A stretch of 64,000 nucleotides of DNA, from the IMG/VR virus record IMGVR_UViG_3300008261_000014, positions 1 to 64,000 of that record; one strand, written 5' to 3'. Origin of the DNA: a virus. Below are positions 36,291 through 42,924 of the stretch, one piece after another. The translations under genes were made by a program, and so were the position numbers. The notes beneath the pieces are model-generated. The model saw nothing but the letters and a program-made list of their open reading frames with translations. It was not told the origin of the DNA and did not search any database. Within the stretch, counting starts at the first letter, position 1, and each line of letters begins with the position of its first letter.

Positions 36291-36605
36291 ATGGCAAGAA
36301 AGAAAGTAGACGTAACGATTACTGATCCTACTACAGGAGAAGAAGTTATTGGCTCAACAGCCGTAACTAACCTATGGAATATTCTTATGAGAATCATTGC
36401 AGTTTTTGCAGCGTCAGGACTATCAATCATAGGTGCAGGTTCCCTAGTTGGAATCGATACAATCACAGCAGTAATTATGGCTGGAACTCTTGGAGTCGCT
36501 ACAGTAGTTGAAAAACTAGCAAGAGCGTTCCTAGATGACGGTAAGTTAAGTGCTTCTGAGATTAACGAAGCATTCAGTGCAGTTGACAAGAAAGCAAATA
36601 AGTAG
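36291..36605 (+). CDS. Holin (r1t-like)
   Basis: 104 residues: polar N-terminus, two hydrophobic helices (NILMRIIAVFAASGLSIIGA and TAVIMAGTLGVATVVEKLA) and a charged C-terminus (LSASEINEAFSAVDKKANK). This layout matches r1t-type holins common in actinophages. It should permeabilise the membrane and release endolysin. GAGGAGGAG lies just upstream. Confidence 0.75.
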   Translation: MARKKVDVTITDPTTGEEVIGSTAVTNLWNILMRIIAVFAASGLSIIGAGSLVGIDTITAVIMAGTLGVATVVEKLARAFLDDGKLSASEINEAFSAVDKKANK

Positions 36606-36611
36606 TATAAT
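36583..36611 (+). promoter_or_regulatory. Consensus sigma70-type promoter within holin 3' end
   Basis: Perfect TTGACA (36583-36588), 17-base spacer, perfect TATAAT (36606-36611). Transcription should start near 36618, serving the methyltransferase-like gene and possibly the genes beyond. Confidence 0.8.
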
Positions 36612-36612
36612 T

Positions 36613-36657
36613 TAGCCACTAACCAATTATTTATGGAAGGTGGCTAGATTATTTTTG
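36613..36657 (+). terminator. Hairpin: candidate terminator of lysis operon / 5' control element
   Basis: TAGCCAC (36613-36619) pairs with GTGGCTA (36640-36646), with an inner CCA/TGG pair, and is followed by ATTATTTTTGATTT. In read-through RNA from the holin genes it can act as a terminator. It also covers AAGGTGG, the likely ribosome-binding site of the next gene. RNA started at 36618 would lack most of the left arm, so the two transcripts would behave differently. Confidence 0.5.
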
Positions 36658-36668
36658 ATTTAAATACA

Positions 36669-37307
36669 GTGCCAAAGTTTAATATAATTCCATCAAAAAT
36701 TAACAAGGTTAGAATAACCGAAGATGATATCAATTATTATTTGTTTAATGATGATAGGCAATGGATGGTTTTAGGTAAAAAGAATTTGGACGAAATTGAA
36801 GATCTTTATTCTTCATACGACCTAGCAACTGGCAACGTACTGATGTCTGGTCTTGGTTTTGGAATTCTTGCTTTGTGGGTGGCTCAAAAAGAAGGAGTAA
36901 ACTCTGTTACCGTAGTAGAATCATCTAAAGAAGTTATTGATATGTTTCTTAATACAAACATCCTTCCAAGTAATGTTACCATTATCAATGAAGACATTAA
37001 TAACTTTAAAACTCAGGAAACATTTGATGCCCTTCTGTTAGATCACTATGAGTTAGAAGATCCAGAAGACTGTTTAAAGAACATGAAAGAAATTGCTAGC
37101 CAGATCCCTCATAAAACTTTTTGGTCTTGGTCTATGGAACTAATGTTTTTAATAAGTTTAGATTTCCACTTTGATCAGGCAACAAAAGAAAACTGGGATA
37201 ACTTTACATTAAAGTATTTTCCAGACGAAGAGTCTCTTAGGTCAATGGACTTTGAATCAATTAAAGGATACACTGACATCTGGTATTCAAACTACTATAG
37301 GCACTGA
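36669..37307 (+). CDS. SAM-dependent methyltransferase-like (spermidine-synthase-like fold)
   Basis: 212 residues from GTG 36669. A Rossmann SAM-binding pattern is clear (VLMSGLGFGILALWVAQKEG, then VTVVESSKEVIDMF and an acidic DALLLDHYELEDP). This most resembles the spermidine synthase/methyltransferase superfamily. GTG has no ribosome-binding site; AAGGTGG at 36637-36643 points instead to in-frame ATT codons at 36648 or 36651, which would add 6-7 residues. Substrate unknown. Driven by the consensus promoter at 36583-36611. Confidence 0.65.
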   Translation: MPKFNIIPSKINKVRITEDDINYYLFNDDRQWMVLGKKNLDEIEDLYSSYDLATGNVLMSGLGFGILALWVAQKEGVNSVTVVESSKEVIDMFLNTNILPSNVTIINEDINNFKTQETFDALLLDHYELEDPEDCLKNMKEIASQIPHKTFWSWSMELMFLISLDFHFDQATKENWDNFTLKYFPDEESLRSMDFESIKGYTDIWYSNYYRH

Positions 37308-37308
37308 C

Positions 37309-37337
37309 TTGACATATCCAATAAAGGATGGGATAAT
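37309..37337 (+). promoter_or_regulatory. Strong promoter, leaderless configuration
   Basis: TTGACA (37309-37314), 17-base spacer, GATAAT (37332-37337), then exactly six bases before the ATG at 37344. The A of ATG is the predicted +1 base. Confidence 0.75.
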
Positions 37338-37343
37338 TAAGCC

Positions 37344-37544
37344 ATGGAAACAATAATCAAAGTTCTTAATGCTACAGACAGATGTGACTCCTGTGGGGCA
37401 CAGGCCTATGTTAAGGTCAAAGGTATCACTGGTGAACTGCTATTTTGTGGACACCACTATAACGCCATAGTTGATGACCCAATTGGATATGCTAAAATGA
37501 TGAGTTTCATGCTTGAGATACTAGACGAAAGAGACACGATCTAG
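37344..37544 (+). CDS. Small zinc-binding protein, DUF7455-like
   Basis: 66 residues with CDSCGAQAYVKV and ELLFCGHHYNA, the zinc motif of a small protein family widespread in Actinobacteria and their phages (DUF7455). Function unknown. It is apparently translated from a leaderless mRNA, as no Shine-Dalgarno sequence is present and the promoter ends six bases before the ATG. Confidence 0.75.
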   Translation: METIIKVLNATDRCDSCGAQAYVKVKGITGELLFCGHHYNAIVDDPIGYAKMMSFMLEILDERDTI

Positions 37545-37561
37545 TAATATAAGATTCCTAT

Positions 37562-37591
37562 TTGACATGTAAAACGTCAATAGGCTATAAT
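37562..37591 (+). promoter_or_regulatory. Consensus promoter of secreted-protein gene
   Basis: TTGACA (37562-37567), 18-base spacer, TATAAT (37586-37591). A 40-base leader with GAAAGGTAATA precedes the ATG at 37638. Confidence 0.8.
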
Positions 37592-37637
37592 AGTATCTGG
37601 CAATCATGCCAAATACAAAACCAATCGAAAGGTAATA

Positions 37638-38660
37638 ATGAAGAAAATGACAATCGGTGCAGTAGTAACTGCACTTCTAGGATCAGTTTTGCTTGCAACA
37701 TCTGCAAGTGCAAACGTTCCAACAGTCGTACTTACGGTAGCAACAGTTGCCGATAACGACGCAAACACACAGGCTGGTGCAGCAGTAGTTACTGTTCCAT
37801 CAGATAACAAGGTAGACGCTGCAGATGCAGTTCGTTTTGCCATCAGTGGCATTGAGACAGGAACTGCAGTCACTGCAGTTGCAACAAATGCTACAATCGT
37901 AACAGCACTCCATACAGATGCTGCTCCAGTAACTTCTGCATCAGGATCATCAACATGGTCTGTTAATACAGGAACTGGATCTACAGCAGAGTTTTATGTA
38001 TATACTAAAACTACAGCAGTTGGAACTGTAACAATCAATGTAAAGGGAAATTCTTTCGTTTACTATGTAAAGGGAACTGCTGGTCCAGCGTACAACCTAG
38101 TTGTAACAACGCTTGACTCAGTAAGCACCTCTTCAATCGTAGAAGCACAAGTTAAGGTCTCAGATGTTTTTGGAAACGTTCCATCTGCAACAACTCCAGT
38201 AGTTACAGCAATTGGAGCAACAGCAGGAACAGTATCTGCATCTGATACAGCAACTGGAGTTTCTAAGGTTAACATTACATATCCAGCAACTGCTTCTCGT
38301 GCAGCACTTCAGTTTGCAATTACTGCTACTGATGTTGTAGGCCTTCCTGCAGCAGTTAAGACAGTAACTAGATTCGTAGATGTTGCAGACCTTGCAACAA
38401 CAAACGCATCACTAGTTGCTCAACTTGCAGCAGAGCGTACTGCTCGTGCAGCATCAGATGCAAAGGTACTTGAACTTACCTCTGCACTTGCTACAGAAAA
38501 GGCTGGTCGTGCAAGCGATTCAGCAACTGCAACAACTGCAGCAACAACTGCAAAGGCATCTGCTGATCTAGCACTTGCTACATACAAGGCTAAGTACAAT
38601 GCTCTTGCAAAGAAGTGGAACGCAAAGAATCCACGTGCAAAGGTAGCACTACTTAAGTAG
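37638..38660 (+). CDS. Secreted surface-type protein (340 aa)
   Basis: Clear Sec signal peptide (MKKMTIGAVVTALLGSVLLA, cleavage after SASA, about residue 25), then roughly 210 residues of Thr/Val/Ala-rich beta (Ig-like) sequence. An alanine-rich coiled coil follows (VAQLAAERTARAASDAKVLE), then a basic C-terminus (KYNALAKKWNAKNPRAKVAL). That tail resembles secreted proteins I recall from freshwater Actinobacteria, which suggests host origin. It is a single-gene unit with consensus promoter and terminator, so expression should be high and independent. Roles in surface masking or superinfection exclusion are speculative. Confidence 0.7.
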   Translation: MKKMTIGAVVTALLGSVLLATSASANVPTVVLTVATVADNDANTQAGAAVVTVPSDNKVDAADAVRFAISGIETGTAVTAVATNATIVTALHTDAAPVTSASGSSTWSVNTGTGSTAEFYVYTKTTAVGTVTINVKGNSFVYYVKGTAGPAYNLVVTTLDSVSTSSIVEAQVKVSDVFGNVPSATTPVVTAIGATAGTVSASDTATGVSKVNITYPATASRAALQFAITATDVVGLPAAVKTVTRFVDVADLATTNASLVAQLAAERTARAASDAKVLELTSALATEKAGRASDSATATTAATTAKASADLALATYKAKYNALAKKWNAKNPRAKVALLK

Positions 38661-38675
38661 TCCTTTAATATTAGA

Positions 38676-38704
38676 GGGGGTGGGCTTTACAGCCCATCCC
38701 CTTT
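38676..38704 (+). terminator. Intrinsic terminator
   Basis: An 11-bp stem (38676-38686 with 38691-38701, one G-U pair), TTAC loop and TTTA tail. Ends the secreted-protein transcript. Confidence 0.88.
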
Positions 38705-38714
38705 ATGTTATAAT
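38686..38714 (+). promoter_or_regulatory. Promoter embedded in terminator
   Basis: TTTACA (38686-38691) lies in the terminator loop, 17 bases before TGT-TATAAT (38709-38714). GAAAGGTAAGCA and a GTG start follow at 38736. Confidence 0.65.
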
Positions 38715-38735
38715 TAGAAAGTCGAAAGGTAAGCA

Positions 38736-39491
38736 GTGCCAAAAATTATATTTGAATCTAGAACTCCAGTAACTCAGGCTTTTCCACAGCCAGAACCTGC
38801 TTCTAAAATGATCCCACAATGGTGGAAAGATCTTCCACATTATTTATGGGGTGAAGATAAATTTAGCATGCAGGCTTACAGAAGAGATGGTAAGAATGGT
38901 GAGTCTTCTGGCAATGGAGTTCCAAATGTTGGATTAAAAAGATGCTTACCAATCTTAGATGGATTAACTGCTGGATATATTATTAAGTCTCATTGCGATA
39001 TAGAATTTGCATATAGAGATGGTGCCAATAGAAACAATACTACTCAAGAAGCATTCTTTGCCTCTTCAATCAACCCAGTAACCAGATGGAGCACTGATCA
39101 ATTTAAGGGGTATGACATTCCCGAAGGATATTCAGATCAAGTATACAAATGGAGTGGGCATTGGATTATAAAGACGCCACCAGGATACTCAACTTTGTTT
39201 ATCCATCCAGTTGGCTACAACTCCCTACCTTTTAAAACAATTGCAGGTGTTGTTGACACTGATAAGTTAGAAACAGATGTGAATCCACCATTCATTATTC
39301 AAAAAGATTTTGAAGGAATTATTGAGGCAGGGACTCCAATAGTTCAAGTAATACCATTTAAAAGGGATGAGTGGGAAATGGAAATCACTCACATCCCTGA
39401 AGTAGAACAACAAATAAGGCTAGAAAGATTGCTTAGAAAGATTGTAAGTTCTTACGGTAGACACTACCGTGTTCCAAAATCCTATAAGTGA
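38736..39491 (+). CDS. Conserved protein, paralogue of 60900-61601 (DUF6065-like?)
   Basis: 251 residues from GTG after GAAAGGTAAGC. It shares a block with the 60900 product: PEPASK...P.W near the start, PILDGLTAGYIIK, GYSTLFIHP, PFKTIAGVVDTDKLETDVN, PFIIQKDFEGII and GTPIVQVIPFKR. The order resembles the DUF6065 type of uncharacterised phage/bacterial protein, a recollection I cannot verify. No catalytic residues are obvious. A beta-rich single domain with a basic C-terminal helix is likely. It is a separate transcription unit. Confidence 0.65.
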   Translation: MPKIIFESRTPVTQAFPQPEPASKMIPQWWKDLPHYLWGEDKFSMQAYRRDGKNGESSGNGVPNVGLKRCLPILDGLTAGYIIKSHCDIEFAYRDGANRNNTTQEAFFASSINPVTRWSTDQFKGYDIPEGYSDQVYKWSGHWIIKTPPGYSTLFIHPVGYNSLPFKTIAGVVDTDKLETDVNPPFIIQKDFEGIIEAGTPIVQVIPFKRDEWEMEITHIPEVEQQIRLERLLRKIVSSYGRHYRVPKSYK

Positions 39492-39497
39492 TATAAT
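39489..39497 (+). promoter_or_regulatory. Extended -10 promoter of structured leader RNA
   Basis: TGA-TATAAT overlapping the stop of the preceding gene. The predicted start (about 39503-39505) coincides with the first base of the 13-bp stem at 39504. Confidence 0.65.
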
Positions 39498-39503
39498 AAT
39501 CAA

Positions 39504-39613
39504 GGCTGGTGTGAGGCTTTATCTTAGGATGAATAGTTACCATACCATAGAGCAGGTGAGACAGCATAACGCTTTCCCCATTCGACGCAGGTCAAAAGGA
39601 CCTCGCACCAGTC
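39504..39613 (+). ncRNA. Structured 110-nt leader RNA (riboswitch/attenuator/ncRNA candidate)
   Basis: A gene-free stretch from 39492 to 39634. Bases 39504-39516 (GGCTGGTGTGAGG) pair with 39601-39613 (CCTCGCACCAGTC) over 13 positions with two G-U pairs, closing a loop of 84 bases. The 3' arm can alternatively form a local hairpin (AGGTC-AAAAG-GACCT, 39589-39603), which competes with the outer stem, a classic switch arrangement. After the stem come TATAAAATAAAAGGAG and the CHAP lysin ATG. I could not match it to a known riboswitch class. Confidence 0.6.
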
Positions 39614-39634
39614 TATAAAATAAAAGGAGATAGA

Positions 39635-40213
39635 ATGGCAGCAGTACAAGGATCAGCAGCAAGAATTGTAGAAGTAGCACTTGCTGAAGTTGGAACCATT
39701 GAGGGTCCAAAAGATAATGAAACAAAGTATGGTAAGTTTACAAAAGCAAACTTTCAACCATGGTGTGGTTCATTTGTTATGTGGTGTGCTAACCAAGCAG
39801 GAGTAAAGGTACCTAATACCGTATACACCCCTGCAGGAGAGGCTGCATTTAAGAAAATGAATCGTTGGGCAGATGCACGTAATGACGATCCAACTCCAGG
39901 AGATATCATCTATTTTGATTTTCCAGAAGATGGCGTCAACAGAACATCTCACGTAGGTATCTGTGTAAAAAATAATGGCGACGGAACAATCCAAGTTGTT
40001 GAAGGAAACACTTCAGGAACTGCAAAAGGAGATCAGCGAAATGGTGGCATGTGCGTAGAGAAGACTCGTGCATATGTTAAAGACAACAAGAAGAAGTTGA
40101 TCAATGGTGTAGTTGGTTGGGGTCGTCCTAACTATGTTGGTGAAGAGGGTGCTGCACTAGCAGTTAAACTACCACCAAAGCCAAAAGCAGCAAAGCCAGC
40201 AGCCAAGAAGTAA
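39635..40213 (+). CDS. CHAP-domain peptidoglycan hydrolase
   Basis: 192 residues with CHAP catalytic residues: C44 (QPWCGSFVMWC), H106 (TSHVGICVKN) and E123/N125 (VVEGNTSG). It acts as an amidase or endopeptidase on peptidoglycan. No signal peptide. The C-terminus is a short Lys/Pro/Ala tail (KPKAAKPAAKK) that may bind the anionic wall. It is the third wall hydrolase of the window and is preceded by the structured leader RNA. Confidence 0.85.
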   Translation: MAAVQGSAARIVEVALAEVGTIEGPKDNETKYGKFTKANFQPWCGSFVMWCANQAGVKVPNTVYTPAGEAAFKKMNRWADARNDDPTPGDIIYFDFPEDGVNRTSHVGICVKNNGDGTIQVVEGNTSGTAKGDQRNGGMCVEKTRAYVKDNKKKLINGVVGWGRPNYVGEEGAALAVKLPPKPKAAKPAAKK

Positions 40214-40217
40214 ACAC

Positions 40218-40246
40218 TTGACAGGCCTTGCCTAATAGTCTATAAT
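40218..40246 (+). promoter_or_regulatory. Consensus promoter
   Basis: TTGACA (40218-40223), 17-base spacer, TATAAT (40241-40246), 49 bases before the HNH gene ATG. A second TATAAT at 40276-40281 lies in the leader. Confidence 0.8.
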
Positions 40247-40295
40247 TGTCCTGAGTACGACACAAAACTGCTCTTTATAATTAGATAGGGAATAA

Positions 40296-40601
40296 ATGCC
40301 AGAACTTAAATACATTAAGTCAAAAGATATTTATGTTGACCGAAATGAGCAAAGAAAAAATAAAAGAAGAAAGTTTGTCTGGCAATACAAACTAGATCAC
40401 CCAACGTGTGTTGATTGCAACGTTGACTACCCACCACCAGTTTTAGATTTTGATCATCTTAGAGATAAGGTTGCTAACATTTCTGAGATGGTTAAGACAG
40501 CAACTCCTATGGAAGTGTTGTTAGAAGAAATAGCAAAGTGCGAAATAGTATGTTCTAACTGTCACAGGATGAGAACATATAATCGTAGCAAGGTACTATA
40601 G
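40296..40601 (+). CDS. HNH endonuclease-like protein
   Basis: 101 residues; zinc cysteines CVDC and CSNCH flank the DFDH metal/histidine motif, the layout of HNH nucleases of phage accessory regions. The start is preceded by AGATAGGGAATAA. Its last ten bases are also the 5' end of a tRNA gene, so the ORF stop lies in the acceptor stem. It may be a free-standing homing endonuclease targeting a site near that tRNA. Confidence 0.75.
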   Translation: MPELKYIKSKDIYVDRNEQRKNKRRKFVWQYKLDHPTCVDCNVDYPPPVLDFDHLRDKVANISEMVKTATPMEVLLEEIAKCEIVCSNCHRMRTYNRSKVL

Positions 40602-40665
40602 TTCAGTTGGTTAGAACGCCACCCTGTCACGGTGGAGGTCAGGGGTTCAAGTCCCCTTAGTATCG
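40592..40665 (+). tRNA. tRNA-Asp (anticodon GTC)
   Basis: 74 bases folding as a complete cloverleaf: acceptor GGTACTA/TAGTATC with one G-U pair, anticodon stem CCACC/GGTGG with loop CTGTCAC (anticodon GTC at 40626-40628), T-arm GGGG-TTCAAGT-CCCC, and discriminator G. CCA is not encoded. It overlaps the HNH gene by 10 bases. Confidence 0.93.
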
Positions 40666-40673
40666 CTAGTAGG

Positions 40674-40679
40674 TATAAT
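40674..40679 (+). promoter_or_regulatory. -10 box before thioredoxin
   Basis: TATAAT nine bases after the tRNA, with no clear -35. TTAGGAGG and the thioredoxin ATG follow at 40704. Confidence 0.45.
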
Positions 40680-40703
40680 ATAACTATAACTTAGGAGGTT
40701 ATT

Positions 40704-40964
40704 ATGAAAGAAAGAGTCCTGTTGGACTTCTGGGCAGAGTGGTGTGGACCATGCAAGATGATGAACCCAGTAATTGACGAACTAGAAAAAGAGTACCCAG
40801 ATTTAAAGATTGTAAAGATTGACATTGATGCTGATGCAGAGATGGTTCAAAGATACAACATCAAGTCAGTACCAACATACATTCTTGAAGAAGACGGCGA
40901 GATCGTTAAGTTTGTTATTGGTGCTATGCCAAAGCCAAGATTTATTAAAGAGTTAGGTCTGTAA
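40704..40964 (+). CDS. trxA: Thioredoxin-like protein
   Basis: 86 residues with the redox motif W-C14-G-P-C17-K and the cis-proline loop (IKSVPTYILEEDG). It is shorter than typical thioredoxin (about 105), lacking the first helix/strand. It could serve ribonucleotide reductase, protein folding or a polymerase partner role. Excellent TAGGAGG site. It overlaps the next ATG by one base. Confidence 0.9.
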   Translation: MKERVLLDFWAEWCGPCKMMNPVIDELEKEYPDLKIVKIDIDADAEMVQRYNIKSVPTYILEEDGEIVKFVIGAMPKPRFIKELGL

Positions 40965-41128
40965 TGGACATTCATGAGTGGGTAGCCTACGGGCAAGAAA
41001 AGGGATGGGTGTCTGAAGCCTTTTGTAATACACACGATGGAGATCCATATATGACGGAGGAAGAGCAACAAGAATGGGAAGATGGTGGAGACCCATGCAT
41101 GTTCGTTCTTAAACTTATAGATGTATAA
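40964..41128 (+). CDS. Small acidic actinophage protein (54 aa)
   Basis: Coupled to thioredoxin by a TAATG overlap. The sequence (MDIHEWVAYGQEKGWVSEAF, then CNTHDGDPYMTEEEQQEWED and GGDPC) resembles a small protein I recall as common in actinobacteriophages. Paired Cys/His residues may bind metal. Its stop codon is part of the following -10 box. Confidence 0.7.
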   Translation: MDIHEWVAYGQEKGWVSEAFCNTHDGDPYMTEEEQQEWEDGGDPCMFVLKLIDV

Positions 41129-41129
41129 T
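41124..41129 (+). promoter_or_regulatory. -10 box, near-leaderless HNH gene
   Basis: TATAAT overlapping the preceding stop and 8 bases from the ATG at 41138; no ribosome-binding site between. Confidence 0.5.
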
Positions 41130-41137
41130 TATCTTGT

Positions 41138-41449
41138 ATGGAATATACAGGATTTGCAACTAAAAAAGAACGGTTGGAATATCTAATAAGCAGAGACGGA
41201 GATCTATGCTTTATTTGTCAACTTCCCTTTGACAAAGATGCAGCCACAATAGATCACTGGATTCCATTATCAAAAGGTGGCACTTGGGATATTGACAACT
41301 TGAGATTGACCCACAGACAGTGTAACAACTGGAAAGCGGATCAAGTTCCAGATAAAAATGGAAAGGTTGTTAGGCAGGTCAAAGATAGAAGAAAGGTAGT
41401 GAAGCGTAGCAATGGAAGAAGAGGATCTCTACATCCAGTACCTCATTGA
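41138..41449 (+). CDS. HNH endonuclease
   Basis: 103 residues, a compact HNH domain: CFIC, then IDHWIPLSKGGTWDIDNLRL (the H-N core) and HRQCNNWK (zinc cysteine and last H), followed by a basic tail. It nicks or cuts DNA and could help packaging or act as a mobile endonuclease. The 5' context suggests a nearly leaderless mRNA. It overlaps the next gene by 38 bases. Confidence 0.85.
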   Translation: MEYTGFATKKERLEYLISRDGDLCFICQLPFDKDAATIDHWIPLSKGGTWDIDNLRLTHRQCNNWKADQVPDKNGKVVRQVKDRRKVVKRSNGRRGSLHPVPH

Positions 41450-41732
41450 GGCTGGAGCAATTGAAATAGTTGCTCTAAACGATGACGGTGAGTATAGGTT
41501 TAGCATCACTGAGAAGTGTGCTGAGATTGCACCAGAACTATACCATTCTTATATTGAAGACATTTCAATGATGATGTTTGAACTGTGGACCAAGGATATG
41601 GTTGATGTTTCTATGTCAGATACAGCAGAGTGGATCTTTAGGTTAACGGACAAAGGTTTAAATATGGACCTATATGACCTAGATCCGTTTGAGCGTGAGT
41701 TGCTACAGAATATGCGTTCAGCATTAGGTTAA
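41412..41732 (+). CDS. Hypothetical acidic protein (106 aa)
   Basis: Strongly acidic; the order helix-strand-helix (RFSITEKCAEIAPELYHSYI) and a final RLTDKGLNM could be winged-helix-like. Related-looking proteins in actinophages lie near HNH genes or tail fibres. No function assigned. A sequence like GATAAAATGG plus TAGGAGG after its stop serves the next gene. Confidence 0.55.
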   Translation: MEEEDLYIQYLIEAGAIEIVALNDDGEYRFSITEKCAEIAPELYHSYIEDISMMMFELWTKDMVDVSMSDTAEWIFRLTDKGLNMDLYDLDPFERELLQNMRSALG

Positions 41733-41760
41733 TTATGATAAAATGGTCTAGGAGGAAAGT

Positions 41761-42213
41761 ATGCTAACACTAAAAGAAGGCGACATGGTAATGGGTAAAA
41801 CCACAGAGGGTATGGTCCATGGCATGATTGAACACATTATGATTGAGGGTGGAACCCTAGGAACACCTGGAACAGAGTTTGCTATTGAGTCTATGCCTCC
41901 AGACAATCCAGCAATGTCAGTTAGAATTTATATTGAAAAAGATGGCACATGGAAGCCAACTGCTTTTAGCATTGGAATGATGTACAAAGATGCAGTTAAA
42001 ATTGAATCAGATCACAGCATGGATAAGTCAGAAGAATTATACGAGTCAGACAATGAAGATGAAGATAAATGGGATAATCTTACAAAAGCATGTTGGTCTG
42101 GTTATAAGCAAGTAGGTATGAAAGAAAAGAACGGACGCCAAGTTCCAAACTGTGTTCCGATCAAACAATCAATGTGGAAGGGTGCGATTATTCCTAGTTC
42201 TAAGAATCATTAG
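41761..42213 (+). CDS. Hypothetical virion/prohead-type protein with VPNCVP motif
   Basis: 150 residues, TAGGAGGAAAGT upstream. The last part (KACWSGYKQVGMKEKNGRQV followed by PNCVP) is a motif seen in phage prohead-associated or structural proteins. The first half is beta-rich (FAIESMPPDNPAMSVRIYIE). It precedes the second fibre block and may be a structural or scaffold accessory. The role is uncertain. Confidence 0.55.
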   Translation: MLTLKEGDMVMGKTTEGMVHGMIEHIMIEGGTLGTPGTEFAIESMPPDNPAMSVRIYIEKDGTWKPTAFSIGMMYKDAVKIESDHSMDKSEELYESDNEDEDKWDNLTKACWSGYKQVGMKEKNGRQVPNCVPIKQSMWKGAIIPSSKNH

Positions 42214-42218
42214 TAGGA

Positions 42219-42224
42219 TATAAT
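42219..42224 (+). promoter_or_regulatory. -10 box in leaderless geometry
   Basis: TATAAT exactly six bases before the ATG at 42231, with no Shine-Dalgarno sequence. The A of ATG is the predicted +1. Confidence 0.6.
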
Positions 42225-42230
42225 GTAATC

Positions 42231-42923
42231 ATGGCAAGCGTCAATAATACTCCAGGAACATTAAATATCACGCTTTACCGTGGTGATACTTATTACGCTA
42301 TCGCAACAGTAAAAGATAATGGTGGCACAGCCATCAATTTAACAAATTATAGCATTAAAGCAGAGATTTACGGACCAGATCTACAACCTTTGACCTTCAC
42401 TTCAACTGCAACAGTCACACAAAAACAAAGAGAATTAGTTGGTGGAACAACATACGCAACCCTAACATTAAGCCAAAACCATAACTTTGATACTAATCAG
42501 ACTATTACTGTAGCAGGTGTTGGTGTAGGATGGGATGGAACTAGAGTTATTACTTCAGTCACTGCAACCACTATAACATATCAGTCAACTGGTAGCGTTG
42601 TCACTCAGGAAAATGCAACTGGAACAGTAACCTCTAGCGTAAAGGCAGAGTTCCAGATTGGAAACAAAGCATCTGAAATTACTGCTGGAAAGATTCATAT
42701 GTTCCTGCCAGATGGTGTAAGCAAAAGACTACCAGACAATGCAGTATATGATCTTGAAATTGCAAGAAAGACAAACTTAACAGACTTTGGTGACGATGCA
42801 CTTAATGCATTTGACGATCACTGGACTGTTCAAACTATTTTAAAGGGAGAAATTGATGTTGTTGAAGACATTACATATAGCGTAACTGCTTCAACAGATA
42901 CAACTAGGGGGCAATTGACATAA
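42231..42923 (+). CDS. Baseplate (BppU-like) structural protein
   Basis: 230 residues. The N-terminus (NITLYRGDTYYAIATVKDNG, then INLTNYSIKAEIY) has the pattern of BppU-type baseplate N-terminal domains. It is interrupted by an Ig-like segment (TLTLSQNHNFDTNQTITVAG) of the kind repeated in the giant gene at 45907. It likely anchors the following fibres. Apparently leaderless. Confidence 0.6.
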   Translation: MASVNNTPGTLNITLYRGDTYYAIATVKDNGGTAINLTNYSIKAEIYGPDLQPLTFTSTATVTQKQRELVGGTTYATLTLSQNHNFDTNQTITVAGVGVGWDGTRVITSVTATTITYQSTGSVVTQENATGTVTSSVKAEFQIGNKASEITAGKIHMFLPDGVSKRLPDNAVYDLEIARKTNLTDFGDDALNAFDDHWTVQTILKGEIDVVEDITYSVTASTDTTRGQLT

Positions 42924-42924
42924 T

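Noticed and set aside
39504-39613. Identification of the leader RNA as a c-di-AMP (ydaO) or other known riboswitch, or as a tRNA
   Set aside because: The conserved cores of ydaO, GEMM, ZTP and fluoride elements are not present, and no cloverleaf with T-arm and anticodon arm can be drawn.
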